Of a DNA stretch of 64,000 bases, positions 26,521-34,924 are shown piece after piece. Made by a program: the position numbers and the translations under genes. The notes under the pieces were generated by a model that ran no database searches, was not told the origin of the DNA, and saw only the letters and a list, made by a program, of their open reading frames with translations. The number at the start of each line of letters is the position of its first letter. Position 1 is the first letter of the stretch. Source of the stretch: Chloroflexota bacterium (GTDB lineage: Bacteria; Chloroflexota; Anaerolineae; JAAYEA01); assembly GCA_019873665.1 (NCBI GenBank), contig JAIOAV010000010.1:1-64000 (forward strand), read 5' to 3'.

Positions 26521-26726
26521 TCATTGCGAGGTGCACCCTGGCTCCTGTCGTTGCGAGGGACCGAAGGGAGCGAAGCAATCCCCCTGCTAGCGTGGGTGGA
26601 GACTCTTGCGGCCGCCCCGCTCCCGCGTCACGACACCGGCACTGTCACTGCGAGCCGCGCAGCGGCGAAGCAATCCGCTGTGCGAGTGGATGGAGGTTGC
26701 TTTGGTGCTCTGCTCCCTCGCAATGA
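26521..26726. repeat. Cluster of ~81-bp imperfect palindromic repeats (locus 1)
   Basis: Two to three copies of a small inverted-repeat element. Ends are variants of TCATTGCGAG and its complement CTCGCAATGA, with an inner GAAGCAATC. Copy ends are at 26548-26633 (TCGTTGCGAG to CGCGTCACGA, decayed) and 26645-26726 (TCACTGCGAG to CTCGCAATGA); a lone left end TCATTGCGAG lies at 26521-26530. The same element occurs at 35809-35981. There is no coding capacity; apparent reading frames across this stretch are artefacts. It looks like a MITE- or REP-type palindrome family. Apart from the two promoters and these repeats, I see nothing else between 26423 and 26945. Confidence 0.75.
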
Positions 26727-26888
26727 CATGTGGCTGGAGATTACTGCGTTTGTTCTCCTCTGCAATCACAAGAATGGTCCAGGCTGCGCACAAGCATCAA
26801 GCTCCAGCTGGCCTCATAGGCGCCTGCTCACCTGCAAGCGGCTGCTATGATCGCTGCGGGTGGGATCTGTGCATGTAGCGCGTTATGG

Positions 26889-26897
26889 TGGTACAAT
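26889..26897 (+). promoter_or_regulatory. Extended -10 promoter element upstream of the RidA-family gene
   Basis: TGGTACAAT combines a TGn extension with TACAAT (26892-26897), 49 bp before the ATG of the RidA-like gene. No good -35 is seen at the right distance, which is normal for extended -10 promoters. It may also serve the histidine kinase gene downstream. Confidence 0.4.
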
Positions 26898-26945
26898 GCA
26901 CATGTGTGCTATGAGACGACACACATTGCTCAGGAGGCAGATACT

Positions 26946-27440
26946 ATGCCGGAGACAGATGAGATCGAAGCCAGATTGACGGCGATGGGGCTCTCGCTCC
27001 ATGCGCCTCTGCAGGCGCCGCCTGGAATGCGGCTCCCCTTTGCCTTTGTGCGGGTGCGCGGGGATCGTGCCTATATCTCGGGACATGGCCCGACACACCC
27101 TGATGGCGTGCTGGCCGGGCCATTTGGCCGTGTGGGCGCGGAGGTGACGGTCGAGCAAGGCTACGAGGCGGCGCGGCTCACGGCGCTGACCATCCTCAGC
27201 AGCCTCAAGCGGGAGCTGGGCAGCCTCGATCGGGTGACGGCGTGGCTGCGTGTCTTTGGCATGGTGAACTCGGCTCCCGGTTTTAGCCAGCAGCCAGCGG
27301 TGATCAACGGATTCTCTGATCTGATACTGGAGCTGTACGGGCAGGAGCGCGGGCAGCACGCCCGCTCTGCTGTCGGCATGGCGGGACTGCCACTGAACTT
27401 GCCAGTGGAGATCGAAGCTGAGGTGGAGATCGCGCCGTAA
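26946..27440 (+). CDS. RidA/YjgF/UK114-family protein (YjgF-like 2 subgroup)
   Basis: A 164-residue protein of the RidA superfamily, longer than the ~125-residue classical deaminase and of the subgroup with RLTALTILSSLKRELGSLDRV, VFGMVNSAPGF and a GQHARSAVGMAGLPLN end. The arginine of RidA that holds the iminoacrylate carboxylate corresponds to HARSAVG here. The ATG at 26946 has GGAGG nine bases upstream; open frame further upstream is fortuitous. Classical RidA clears reactive enamines and imines; for this subgroup the substrate is not settled. It lies 81 nt before the histidine kinase gene and may be cotranscribed, but no functional link is evident. Confidence 0.85.
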   Translation: MPETDEIEARLTAMGLSLHAPLQAPPGMRLPFAFVRVRGDRAYISGHGPTHPDGVLAGPFGRVGAEVTVEQGYEAARLTALTILSSLKRELGSLDRVTAWLRVFGMVNSAPGFSQQPAVINGFSDLILELYGQERGQHARSAVGMAGLPLNLPVEIEAEVEIAP

Positions 27441-27521
27441 CGCAAGAGCAACACGTCTCGTGGGGTTTTCCATGCCTGTGGTATACGGCGAGCGCTGGCC
27501 TGCTCGATAGAAGGGAGTCGT

Positions 27522-29282
27522 ATGTTCCGTTCCATTCGCTGGCGTATTGCCCTACCATATGTTGTCCTGATTCTGGTCGCCATGATCGGCCTGGCACTGT
27601 ATCTGACCGCTTTGACAGAGAACACTCACAAGGCGGACCTGCGGGACAGGCTGGAAGCGGAGGCGACTCTTCTTGCGGCACAACTCAGCGCGCCAGATAG
27701 CTGGCAGTGGTCGCGCGAGAGGCTGGACGCGCTGGTGGCCCAGTTCGCCGCGAGCCTGGGCGCGCGCGTGACGGTGATTGCGCGCGATGGGGTCGTGCTG
27801 AGCGACTCGCACGAGAACCCGGCGCGCATGGAAAACCATCTCTTTCGCCCGGAGGTGCAGCGCGCGCTGGCCGTGGGCGTGGGCAGTAACATCCGCTACA
27901 GCGAGACGCTGGGCTATGACATGCTCTACGTGGCGACGGTCGCCCGGACAGGGGAACAAGTTACGCGTGTAGTGCGCCTGGCGCTGCCGCTGCATGAGAT
28001 CGCCACGGATATTGCCGCACTGCGCCGCGCGGCATTAGGCGCGACGCTTCTCGCTGCCGTGCTGGGGGTCCTGTTGGCGGTCGCCATCGCCGAGCGCACC
28101 GCGCAGCCGGTGCGACAGCTCACCGCCGCGGCGCAGCGCGTGGCCGCCGGCCAACTGGATACGCGCTTGCTGATCACGAGCCAAGATGAGGTGGGCGCGC
28201 TCACCCACGCTTTCAACGAAATGGCAGCAAAGCTAGGGGAGCAGATGGCGACTCTCACGAACGAGCGCGCTCGCCTGGCATCGGTGCTGACGCACATGGC
28301 GGATGGCGTGCTGATCACTGACCCCGAGGGCCGGGTGCTGCTGGTGAACCCAGCCGTATCCCGACTGTTCGAGATCAGGGTGGAGGATGCGCTGGGGCGG
28401 TCCTTTGCCCAGGTGGTGCGCTACCATCAGATCATCGAGATCTGGCGGCGCTGCCACGACACCGGCGAGGAACAGGTCGAGGCGGTGGAGGTGGGGCGGC
28501 AGCGTCTCTTCTTGCAGGTGATCATCACCCCGCTGCAGGGGGTCGAGGCGGAAGGTTACCTGGTCATCTTGCAGAACCTGACCCAGGTACGTCGGCTGGA
28601 GACGGTGCGACGCGATTTCATCAGCAATATCTCGCACGAACTGCGCACGCCGTTGGCGTCGCTCAAAGCGCTGGTGGACACGCTGCGCGACGGCGCGTTG
28701 GAGGATCCACCCGCGGCGCAGCGCTTCCTCGGCCGTGTCGAGGTTGAGGTGGACGCCATGACGCAGCTGGTGCAGGAGCTGCTAGAGCTGTCGCGTATCG
28801 AGTCTGGCCAGTCGCCGCTGCACCTGCGCCCGCTGGATGTGGCGGAGGCCATCGTGCCGCCGGTGGAGCGGTTGCGCCCGCAGGCGGAGCGGGCCGGCTT
28901 GCGGCTGGAGGTACAGTTGCCGTCAGAGGAGGTGCGCGTGCTGGCGGACCGAGAGCGGCTCCAGCAGACGATGACTAACCTGGTGCATAACGCGATCAAG
29001 TTCACGCCGCCGGGTGGCGAGATCACCGTTACCGTGCAGCGTGCCGGTGACGAGGTGGTTATCGCGGTGCGCGACACCGGCGTTGGCATCTCGGCAGATG
29101 ACCTGCCGCGCATCTTTGAGCGTTTCTACAAAGCGGACCGCGCCCGAGTCGGTGGTGGGACGGGCCTTGGCCTGGCGATCGCCAAACACATCGTGCAATC
29201 GCACGGCGGCCGCATCTGGGCGGAGAGCATCGAGGGCCAGGGTAGCACCTTCTATGTGTCCCTCTTGCCTGCCCCCTCCTGA
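27522..29282 (+). CDS. PhoR-like sensor histidine kinase
   Basis: A 586-residue membrane sensor kinase. TM1 is at about 9-31, an extracytoplasmic sensor domain at 32-165, TM2 at 168-190, HAMP at 190-242, PAS at about 255-355 (ADGVLITDPEGRVLLVNPA) and HisKA with FISNISHELRTPLASL, whose phospho-acceptor is His372. The ATPase domain has NLVHNAIKFTPPGG, VRDTGVGIS, IFERFYKADRA and GGTGLGLAIAKHIV. This layout is that of PhoR/PnpS kinases, and the pst operon with Pho boxes follows 235 nt downstream, so phosphate sensing is the natural inference. No response-regulator gene is adjacent; the PhoB/PhoP partner must be encoded elsewhere. Confidence 0.92.
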   Translation: MFRSIRWRIALPYVVLILVAMIGLALYLTALTENTHKADLRDRLEAEATLLAAQLSAPDSWQWSRERLDALVAQFAASLGARVTVIARDGVVLSDSHENPARMENHLFRPEVQRALAVGVGSNIRYSETLGYDMLYVATVARTGEQVTRVVRLALPLHEIATDIAALRRAALGATLLAAVLGVLLAVAIAERTAQPVRQLTAAAQRVAAGQLDTRLLITSQDEVGALTHAFNEMAAKLGEQMATLTNERARLASVLTHMADGVLITDPEGRVLLVNPAVSRLFEIRVEDALGRSFAQVVRYHQIIEIWRRCHDTGEEQVEAVEVGRQRLFLQVIITPLQGVEAEGYLVILQNLTQVRRLETVRRDFISNISHELRTPLASLKALVDTLRDGALEDPPAAQRFLGRVEVEVDAMTQLVQELLELSRIESGQSPLHLRPLDVAEAIVPPVERLRPQAERAGLRLEVQLPSEEVRVLADRERLQQTMTNLVHNAIKFTPPGGEITVTVQRAGDEVVIAVRDTGVGISADDLPRIFERFYKADRARVGGGTGLGLAIAKHIVQSHGGRIWAESIEGQGSTFYVSLLPAPS

Positions 29283-29404
29283 TCCTCCCACTGCAACAAG
29301 ACATGCACCAAGACGCAGGGGCAAAGCACCGGCAGGTGGTACATGGCCGTCATTGCGCGCCTCTGCGTCCTTTGTCAGGGTCAGCGGTGCCTGAGCGACC
29401 GCCG

Positions 29405-29480
29405 TTAAGAAAACCTTTCCCCGTTCTTAACATATCATTAACAACCCCTTGAAGTGGCGTTAAACCTCCTCTGGTAGAAT
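29405..29480 (+). promoter_or_regulatory. Pho-box array and promoter of the pst operon
   Basis: Six hexamers stand in perfect 11-bp phase: TTAAGA (29405), TTTCCC (29416), TTAACA (29427), TTAACA (29438), TTGAAG (29449) and TTAAAC (29460). The TTAACA-N5 pattern equals the PhoP/PhoB direct-repeat logic. An extended -10, TGGTAGAAT (29472-29480), lies 9 bp after the last hexamer, and no -35 is present; the array takes its place as expected for a PhoB-class activated promoter. pstS starts at 29518 after GGAGGAAAC. Confidence 0.85.
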
Positions 29481-29517
29481 GGCAGCGTGCAGAGAACAAG
29501 AAATCTGAGGAGGAAAC

Positions 29518-30531
29518 ATGCGTAAGGTCCTGGTTATTGCGTTCCTGGTTCTGACCATCGTGGCTAGTGGCTGTGCGACGGCGGCGCAGCCCGCGACCGC
29601 CCCTACAACAGCACCAACGAACACTGTGGCTCCCGCGGCGACCGTCGCGCCGGCGGCCAGTGGCATCCAGTTGCCGGAAGTGAACCCGCTGCAGGTCAAA
29701 GGCGACATCGTAACTGCAGGCAGCTCGACGGTGTATCCGCTATCGGAGCGGATGGCCGAGCGCTTTGCTGATGAAGGTTACACCGGCAAGATCACCATCG
29801 CCAGCATCGGCAGTGGCGCAGGCTTTGAGCGCTTCTGCAAGGCAGGCGAGACGGACATCTCCAATGCTAGCCGCGCCATCAAATCCAGTGAGATCGAATC
29901 ATGCCGCTCTATCGGGCGCGAGCCGCTGGAAATCCGCGTGGGCACAGACGCTCTCGCGGTGGTGGTGAGCAAAGAGAATACCTTTCTGGACAATGTAACC
30001 AAAGAGCAGCTCGCCAAGATCTTTTCCGCGGCGGCGGTCAAGTGGTCCGATGTAGATCCCACCTGGCCGAAAGAGGACATCAAGCGTTTCATCCCCGGCA
30101 CGGACAGCGGCACCTTTGACTTTTTCGTGGAGGTGATCCTGGGGAACAAGAAAGAGTTGGCGCTTGAAGCGCCGAACCAGCAACTCAGCGAGGATGACAA
30201 TGTGCTGGTGCAGGGTGTGCTGGGCAGCCCGTATGCCATCGGCTACTTTGGCTACGCGTACTATCAGGAGAATGCGGGCAAGATGAAGGTGTTGTCGGTG
30301 GAAGGCGTTGCGCCGACGGCGGAGACGGTGGACAGCGGCAAGTACCCGCTGGCGCGGCCGCTGTACATGTACACGACCGCCAAGATCCTGAAGGAAAAGC
30401 CGCAGGTGGCCGCCTTCATCAACTTTTACCTGACGCACGTGAACGAGGAGATCGGCAAGGTTGGCTACTTCCCGGCCAGCACGGCAGCGCTCGAAGCCGC
30501 CAAGCAGGCTTTCCTCGACGCGATCAAGTGA
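29518..30531 (+). CDS. pstS: Phosphate ABC transporter substrate-binding lipoprotein PstS
   Basis: A 337-residue PstS-type binding protein. The signal peptide ends in the lipobox VASGC with the lipidated Cys near residue 19, followed by a Thr/Ala/Pro-rich linker to about residue 55. The phosphate-binding fold follows with TAGSSTVYPLSERMAERF, IGSGAGFERFC, DISNASRAIK and GTDSGTFDFF, which are the phosphate-contact loops. It captures phosphate outside the membrane and delivers it to PstCA. It is first in the operon, right behind the Pho-box array, and is followed by a strong hairpin before pstC that may keep its transcript in excess. Confidence 0.95.
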   Translation: MRKVLVIAFLVLTIVASGCATAAQPATAPTTAPTNTVAPAATVAPAASGIQLPEVNPLQVKGDIVTAGSSTVYPLSERMAERFADEGYTGKITIASIGSGAGFERFCKAGETDISNASRAIKSSEIESCRSIGREPLEIRVGTDALAVVVSKENTFLDNVTKEQLAKIFSAAAVKWSDVDPTWPKEDIKRFIPGTDSGTFDFFVEVILGNKKELALEAPNQQLSEDDNVLVQGVLGSPYAIGYFGYAYYQENAGKMKVLSVEGVAPTAETVDSGKYPLARPLYMYTTAKILKEKPQVAAFINFYLTHVNEEIGKVGYFPASTAALEAAKQAFLDAIK

Positions 30532-30567
30532 GACAGGATGGGAAGCGATCCAAAAGCGCGTCTCTTG

Positions 30568-30597
30568 GCCGACCGGGGGCGTTAGCCTCCGGTCGGC
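30568..30597 (+). terminator. Intercistronic hairpin between pstS and pstC
   Basis: A 13-bp stem (30568-30580 with 30585-30597, one G-T wobble) closes a GTTA tetraloop. There is no T-run after it, so it is more likely a partial terminator or an RNA-stabilising 3' structure for pstS than a full stop; the genes downstream have no separate promoter that I can see. Confidence 0.65.
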
Positions 30598-30624
30598 AAC
30601 CGTGTCAGCCGCGCTGAGGCGAGT

Positions 30625-31608
30625 ATGGAGCATATACAGATGACAGGGGAAGTGATGGGAGCGACGGTCAGGCCCATGTTGAGGCAGGGTGAGCAAGTGG
30701 CGACGGCCGTTGATCTGCGGCGGCGGTCCCGGCCGGGGGAGCGTCTTGTGCAGACGTTTCTCTTTCTGTGCGGCGCTGTCTCGATCCTGACCACTCTGGG
30801 GATCGTGTATGTGCTGGGCCACGAGTCTCTTCTCTTTTTCGGTAGTCCGGAAGTCACGCTGGTTGAGTTCTTTACCTCTACCAAGTGGCAGCCGGCGATC
30901 CTGCAATTTGGCATCTGGCCGCTGGTGACCGCCACCTTTGTCACCAGCGGCATTGCCATGTGCATCGCCTTACCACTGGGGCTGAGCGTGGCCATCTATC
31001 TCAGCGAGTACGCGACGTTGCGCACGCGCAACACGCTCAAGCCAATCCTGGAGACTCTGGCGGGCATCCCGACTGTGGTCTATGGCTACTTTGCCCTCTA
31101 TTTCATGACGCCGCTGCTACGCTCTATCTTCGGGCGTGATGTGGTGGACATCTATAACACCGCCTCCGCCGGGTTGGTGATGGGAATCCTCATCCTGCCG
31201 CTGATCACTTCCATGAGCGAGGACGCGCTTAGCGCCGTGCCGCGCGCGCTGCGCGAAGCGGCGTACGGTCTGGGCGCGACCAAGTTCGAGACGGCGATCC
31301 AGGTGGTTCTCCCTGCGGCGCTCTCTGGCATCGCCGCGGCGGTGATCGTGGGCATTTCGCGCGCGGTTGGTGAGACCATGATCGTCGCTATCGCCGCCGG
31401 CGCGGGGCCGAATTTCACGTTGAATCCCTTCAAGGCTGCCGAGACGATGACTGGCCATATCGTGCGCATCAGTGGCGGCGACCTATCGTATGATTCCATT
31501 GACTATAACAGCATCTTTGCCATTGGCCTGATGCTTTTCTTGATTACTTTGGCGCTGAACATCATCAGCCGCTTTGTGGTGCAGCGCTTTCGCGAGGTCT
31601 ACGAATGA
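30625..31608 (+). CDS. pstC: Phosphate ABC transporter permease PstC
   Basis: A 327-residue inner-membrane permease with six hydrophobic segments. The ABC-contact loop (EAA-like) is [21 protein letters not shown] around residue 205, followed by [18 protein letters not shown], both typical of PstC. The N-terminal ~40 residues are hydrophilic. The start may be ATG 30625 (GAGG upstream), 30640 or 30655 (GGGGAA upstream). With PstA it forms the transmembrane channel for phosphate. Its end overlaps pstA by ATGA. Confidence 0.95.
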   Translation: MEHIQMTGEVMGATVRPMLRQGEQVATAVDLRRRSRPGERLVQTFLFLCGAVSILTTLGIVYVLGHESLLFFGSPEVTLVEFFTSTKWQPAILQFGIWPLVTATFVTSGIAMCIALPLGLSVAIYLSEYATLRTRNTLKPILETLAGIPTVVYGYFALYFMTPLLRSIFGRDVVDIYNTASAGLVMGILILPLITSMSEDALSAVPRALREAAYGLGATKFETAIQVVLPAALSGIAAAVIVGISRAVGETMIVAIAAGAGPNFTLNPFKAAETMTGHIVRISGGDLSYDSIDYNSIFAIGLMLFLITLALNIISRFVVQRFREVYE

Positions 31609-32852
31609 AACAAGGGATGCAAGTGGGCGGAGACGCGTTCCGCAGCGACCTGCCGCGTCGCCATCGTGTCGGCAGGATATGGGCGGCTGTCTTTCAGGCT
31701 TCGACCCTCGTGGGCATCATCGCCCTGTCAGCGCTCCTCTATACCATCGTCAACCAATCGTTTGGCCTAGTGGCGATCGAGAATACGGTGGACCCGGCGA
31801 CGCTGGCCGTTGATGGCGTGCCCCTGGACGATCTGAGCCACGACCAGCTCGTCAGCATCCTGCAGGCGCACGTGTCCGTCGGCCTGATGCGGCGGCTGGA
31901 GAACGATCAGCCCTTTGCGCAGCGTTCGCGCGAGAATGTGCTGACGCTCCTCTATGAACGGGTCGTCCAGCCGCAGGTTGTGGAGGCGTGGCTGCTGTCC
32001 GAGTCGCTCCTCAGCCGCGACCAGATTGAAGCCTGGGTGGCAGCGGAGCGGCCAGCGGCCAGGCTGCAATTCCGCTCTTGGCTGACGCTGGATTTTGTCC
32101 GGCGACCGCAGTCCAGCCAACCGTTGATCGCCGGCGTGCGCACAGCGCTGCTGGGCTCGCTCTGGATGATCACCCTGACCATGGCTGTCGCCTTCCCGAT
32201 CGGCGTGGGTGCAGCGGTCTACCTCGAGGAGTACGCGCCGAGCAATCTCCTCACCCGAATTATCCAGACGAACATCAGCAACTTGGCGGGTGTGCCCTCG
32301 ATCATCTACGGTATGCTCGGACTGGCGATCTTTGTGCGCGGCCTGGAGCCGCTCACCAGCGGCGCGGTCTTTGGGTTGACCGACCCGACTACGACCAACG
32401 GACGGACCATCCTGTCCGCGTCGTTGACATTGGCACTGCTCGTGCTGCCGCTGCTGATCATCAACTCGCAGGAGGCGATTCGCGCCGTACCGACGTCGCT
32501 GCGGCACGCCAGCTACGGTCTGGGAGCCACCAAATGGCAGACGACATGGCATCACGTATTGCCCAGTGCCCTGCCCGGCATCATGACCGGCACGATCCTG
32601 GCGATGTCGCGCGCCATCGGCGAGACCGCACCGCTGGTCGTGGTAGGCGCTGCCACTTTTATCTCGTTTGACCCAGATAGCCCGTTTTCTCGCTTTACGG
32701 TGCTGCCGATCCAGATCTACCAGTGGACGACGCGCCCGCAGAGCGAATTTCGGCACATTGCCGCGGCGGCCATCATGGTGTTGTTGGCGCTCCTTCTGTC
32801 GCTGAATGCCAGCGCCATCCTGTTGCGCAACCGCTCTAGCAGGAGGATCTAA
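31605..32852 (+). CDS. pstA: Phosphate ABC transporter permease PstA with large periplasmic insertion
   Basis: A 415-residue permease, over 100 residues longer than the usual PstA (about 280-300). After TM1 (about 22-48) comes a hydrophilic insertion of about 130 residues ([39 protein letters not shown]) before the conserved permease core begins at ~[16 protein letters not shown]. The core keeps [45 protein letters not shown]-like EAA loop and [14 protein letters not shown] at 31605 overlaps the pstC stop as ATGA. The insertion is helical and charged; its role is unknown. Confidence 0.93.
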   Translation: MKQGMQVGGDAFRSDLPRRHRVGRIWAAVFQASTLVGIIALSALLYTIVNQSFGLVAIENTVDPATLAVDGVPLDDLSHDQLVSILQAHVSVGLMRRLENDQPFAQRSRENVLTLLYERVVQPQVVEAWLLSESLLSRDQIEAWVAAERPAARLQFRSWLTLDFVRRPQSSQPLIAGVRTALLGSLWMITLTMAVAFPIGVGAAVYLEEYAPSNLLTRIIQTNISNLAGVPSIIYGMLGLAIFVRGLEPLTSGAVFGLTDPTTTNGRTILSASLTLALLVLPLLIINSQEAIRAVPTSLRHASYGLGATKWQTTWHHVLPSALPGIMTGTILAMSRAIGETAPLVVVGAATFISFDPDSPFSRFTVLPIQIYQWTTRPQSEFRHIAAAAIMVLLALLLSLNASAILLRNRSSRRI

Positions 32853-33667
32853 TGCTCGCGACGCAGACCAAGGCCGGCTTTGTTCTTGAGATGACAGAAT
32901 CAACCCCATATGCTATCGAGACGCGCGATCTGTGCGTCTATTACGGTGACTTCCAGGCAGTGCGTGATGTTACCCTGCACATCCCCGCGAAAAAGATCAC
33001 CGCCATTATCGGCCCATCCGGTTGCGGCAAGAGCACCATGTTGCGCGCCTTTAACCGCATGAACGAGCTGGCTCCCGGCGTGCGTACCACGGGGGAAGTG
33101 ATGTTCCTGGGCCAAAACATCTACGACGCAGATGTGGACCCGGTCGAAGTACGGCGGCGAATCGGCATGGTGTTCCAGAAACCAAACCCGTTCCCCAAGA
33201 GCATCTATGAGAATATCGCGTGGGGCGCGCGCATCAACGGCTATCGTGGCGACGTAGACGAACTCGTGGAGCGTTCGCTGCGCCAGGCGGCGTTGTGGGA
33301 TGAGGTGAAGGACAAACTGGGGCAGAGCGCGTTGGCGCTCTCCGGCGGACAACAGCAGCGTCTCTGCATCGCTCGCACCATTGCCGTCAAGCCGGAGATC
33401 ATCCTGATGGATGAGCCGGCATCGGCGCTGGACCCGATCGCCACTCTCAAAATCGAGGAGCTGATGCACGATCTCGCCCGCCACTATACGATCATCGTGG
33501 TGACCCACAACATGCAGCAGGCGGCACGTGTGTCTGACTTTACCGCCTTTTTCATGATGGACGAGCGGCGCGCAGGCTATCTCGTAGAATATGGCCCCAC
33601 TTGTCAGCTTTTCACCAACCCACAGGACAAGCGTACCGAGGACTATATCACCGGGAGGTTCGGATGA
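32852..33667 (+). CDS. pstB: Phosphate ABC transporter ATP-binding protein PstB
   Basis: A 271-residue ABC ATPase. Walker A is [20 protein letters not shown], the Q-loop region is [18 protein letters not shown], the signature is [16 protein letters not shown], Walker B is [16 protein letters not shown] and the H-loop is [19 protein letters not shown]; these are diagnostic for PstB. AGGAGG stands 6 nt before the ATG at 32852, which shares one base with the pstA stop. The gene ends in an ATGA overlap with the arsenate reductase gene. It powers high-affinity phosphate import. Confidence 0.96.
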   Translation: MLATQTKAGFVLEMTESTPYAIETRDLCVYYGDFQAVRDVTLHIPAKKITAIIGPSGCGKSTMLRAFNRMNELAPGVRTTGEVMFLGQNIYDADVDPVEVRRRIGMVFQKPNPFPKSIYENIAWGARINGYRGDVDELVERSLRQAALWDEVKDKLGQSALALSGGQQQRLCIARTIAVKPEIILMDEPASALDPIATLKIEELMHDLARHYTIIVVTHNMQQAARVSDFTAFFMMDERRAGYLVEYGPTCQLFTNPQDKRTEDYITGRFG

Positions 33668-34128
33668 GCCGAAAGCGCGTGCTCTTTCTCTGCACTGGCA
33701 ACTCGGCCCGCAGCCAGATGGCCGAGGCGCTCGTCAATCATCTGTCGGGCGACCAGTGGATCGCGTTCTCAGCAGGCGTGGAGCCAGCAGCCCGCGTACA
33801 TCCGTTAGCTGTGCAGGCGATGACCGAGATCGGCATAGATATTTCGGCCCAGCGCTCCAAGCCAGTGGATGCGTTTCGAGGGCAATCATTCGACGTGGTG
33901 ATCACCCTCTGCGGCCATGCCGCGGAGACGTGTCCGCTCTGGCTTGGCGGTGGCCTCAGGCTGCACATCGGCTTTTCCGATCCTGCGGCGGCAACGGGGA
34001 GCGATGATGAGCGGTTGGCGGTCTTTCGCCAGGTGCGAGATGAGATCCGTGAGCGCGTCATCGCGGCACTGGAGCAGGTTCAGTCGCTGCAAAGAGAAGA
34101 GGGATCACATGCCGCGCGGGAGTTTTGA
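33664..34128 (+). CDS. arsC: Thioredoxin-coupled arsenate reductase / LMW phosphatase-like protein
   Basis: A 154-residue protein of the low-molecular-weight phosphotyrosine-phosphatase fold. The P-loop is CTGNSARSQ with the nucleophilic Cys at residue 10. [11 protein letters not shown] carries the two further cysteines expected at about 82 and 89 in thioredoxin-linked ArsC, and [12 protein letters not shown] then FRQVRDEI match that family. It should reduce arsenate to arsenite. It sits between pstB and phoU (ATGA overlap before, 20-nt overlap after), which makes sense because Pst uptake also takes in arsenate under phosphate starvation. No arsenite exporter is seen nearby. Confidence 0.9.
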   Translation: MSRKRVLFLCTGNSARSQMAEALVNHLSGDQWIAFSAGVEPAARVHPLAVQAMTEIGIDISAQRSKPVDAFRGQSFDVVITLCGHAAETCPLWLGGGLRLHIGFSDPAAATGSDDERLAVFRQVRDEIRERVIAALEQVQSLQREEGSHAAREF

Positions 34129-34810
34129 TCAGGAGTTGCGCCGCCTACAGGACCAAATCCTGATCCTGGGCAGCATCGTCGAGCAGGCGCTGCTGGACGC
34201 GGTGGATGTGTTGCGGCGGCGGGATATGGATGGGGCGCGTCAGCTCATCGCTGGCGATGAGCGGGTGAATGCGCGACGCTTTGCGATCGAAGCGGACTGC
34301 CTCGCGCTGATCGCCACGCAACAGCCGATGGCCGGCGACCTGCGCGTTCTGGCGGCCATCCTGGAAATCGCCACCGAGCTGGAACGGATCGGCGACTATG
34401 CCAAAGGGATCGCCAAGGTCAGCATCTTGATAGGCCCGACGCCCCTGCTCAAGCCGCTTGTGGACATCCCGCGCATGGGGGAAAAGGCATGCGACATGCT
34501 GCGCCGTGCGCTGGATGCCTTTGTGCGGCGCGACGTGGTCCAGGCGCAGGCCATCCCGCTGGAGGACGACGAGGTGGACGCGCTCTACAATCAGGTATAT
34601 CGCGACCTGCTGGCGCGTATCATCGCCAATCCGACCGCTATGGATGCGGCCACACATCTGCTCTGGGTAGCCCACAACTTGGAGCGTGCCGCGGACCGTG
34701 TTACCAACATCTGCGAGCGCACTCTCTTTACCGTTACAGGTCATCTTACCGAGCTGGATGTGGAGGATGGGCTGACCGCCGGAACGGGTAGTCTCGCAGC
34801 GCTGCATTGA
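34109..34810 (+). CDS. phoU: Phosphate signalling protein PhoU
   Basis: A 233-residue all-helical protein made of two PhoU repeats. The first metal-binding helix reads LRVLAAILEIATELERIGDYAKGIA and the second HLLWVAHNLERAADRVTNICE, the E/D-x3-D signatures of PhoU. PhoU links the Pst transporter to the PhoR-type kinase and lowers signalling when phosphate is plentiful. ATG at 34109 lies in the end of arsC behind AGAGAAGAGGG. As the last gene of the operon it closes the loop with the kinase encoded just upstream of pstS. Confidence 0.95.
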   Translation: MPRGSFDQELRRLQDQILILGSIVEQALLDAVDVLRRRDMDGARQLIAGDERVNARRFAIEADCLALIATQQPMAGDLRVLAAILEIATELERIGDYAKGIAKVSILIGPTPLLKPLVDIPRMGEKACDMLRRALDAFVRRDVVQAQAIPLEDDEVDALYNQVYRDLLARIIANPTAMDAATHLLWVAHNLERAADRVTNICERTLFTVTGHLTELDVEDGLTAGTGSLAALH

Positions 34811-34864
34811 GCTGGCAAGACGAGCCATGTAGAGCAAGCCTGCAAGGCTTCCGACCACTTTCAG

Positions 34865-34892
34865 TTGGCGTCCGTGGCAAATCGGATATAAT
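34865..34892 (+). promoter_or_regulatory. Sigma70-type promoter of the DegV-family gene
   Basis: TTGGCG (34865-34870) and a perfect TATAAT (34887-34892) are 16 bp apart. The start would be near 34899, giving a leader of about 25 nt before the ATG at 34925, which follows AGGAGGACGCCG. Confidence 0.65.
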
Positions 34893-34924
34893 ATCTGCGA
34901 TGCTGATTTGCCAGGAGGACGCCG

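Noticed and set aside
26473-26878. Short plus- and minus-strand reading frames of 60-125 codons
   Set aside because: They run through the palindromic repeats, have no ribosome-binding site and read as low-complexity translation of repeat DNA.
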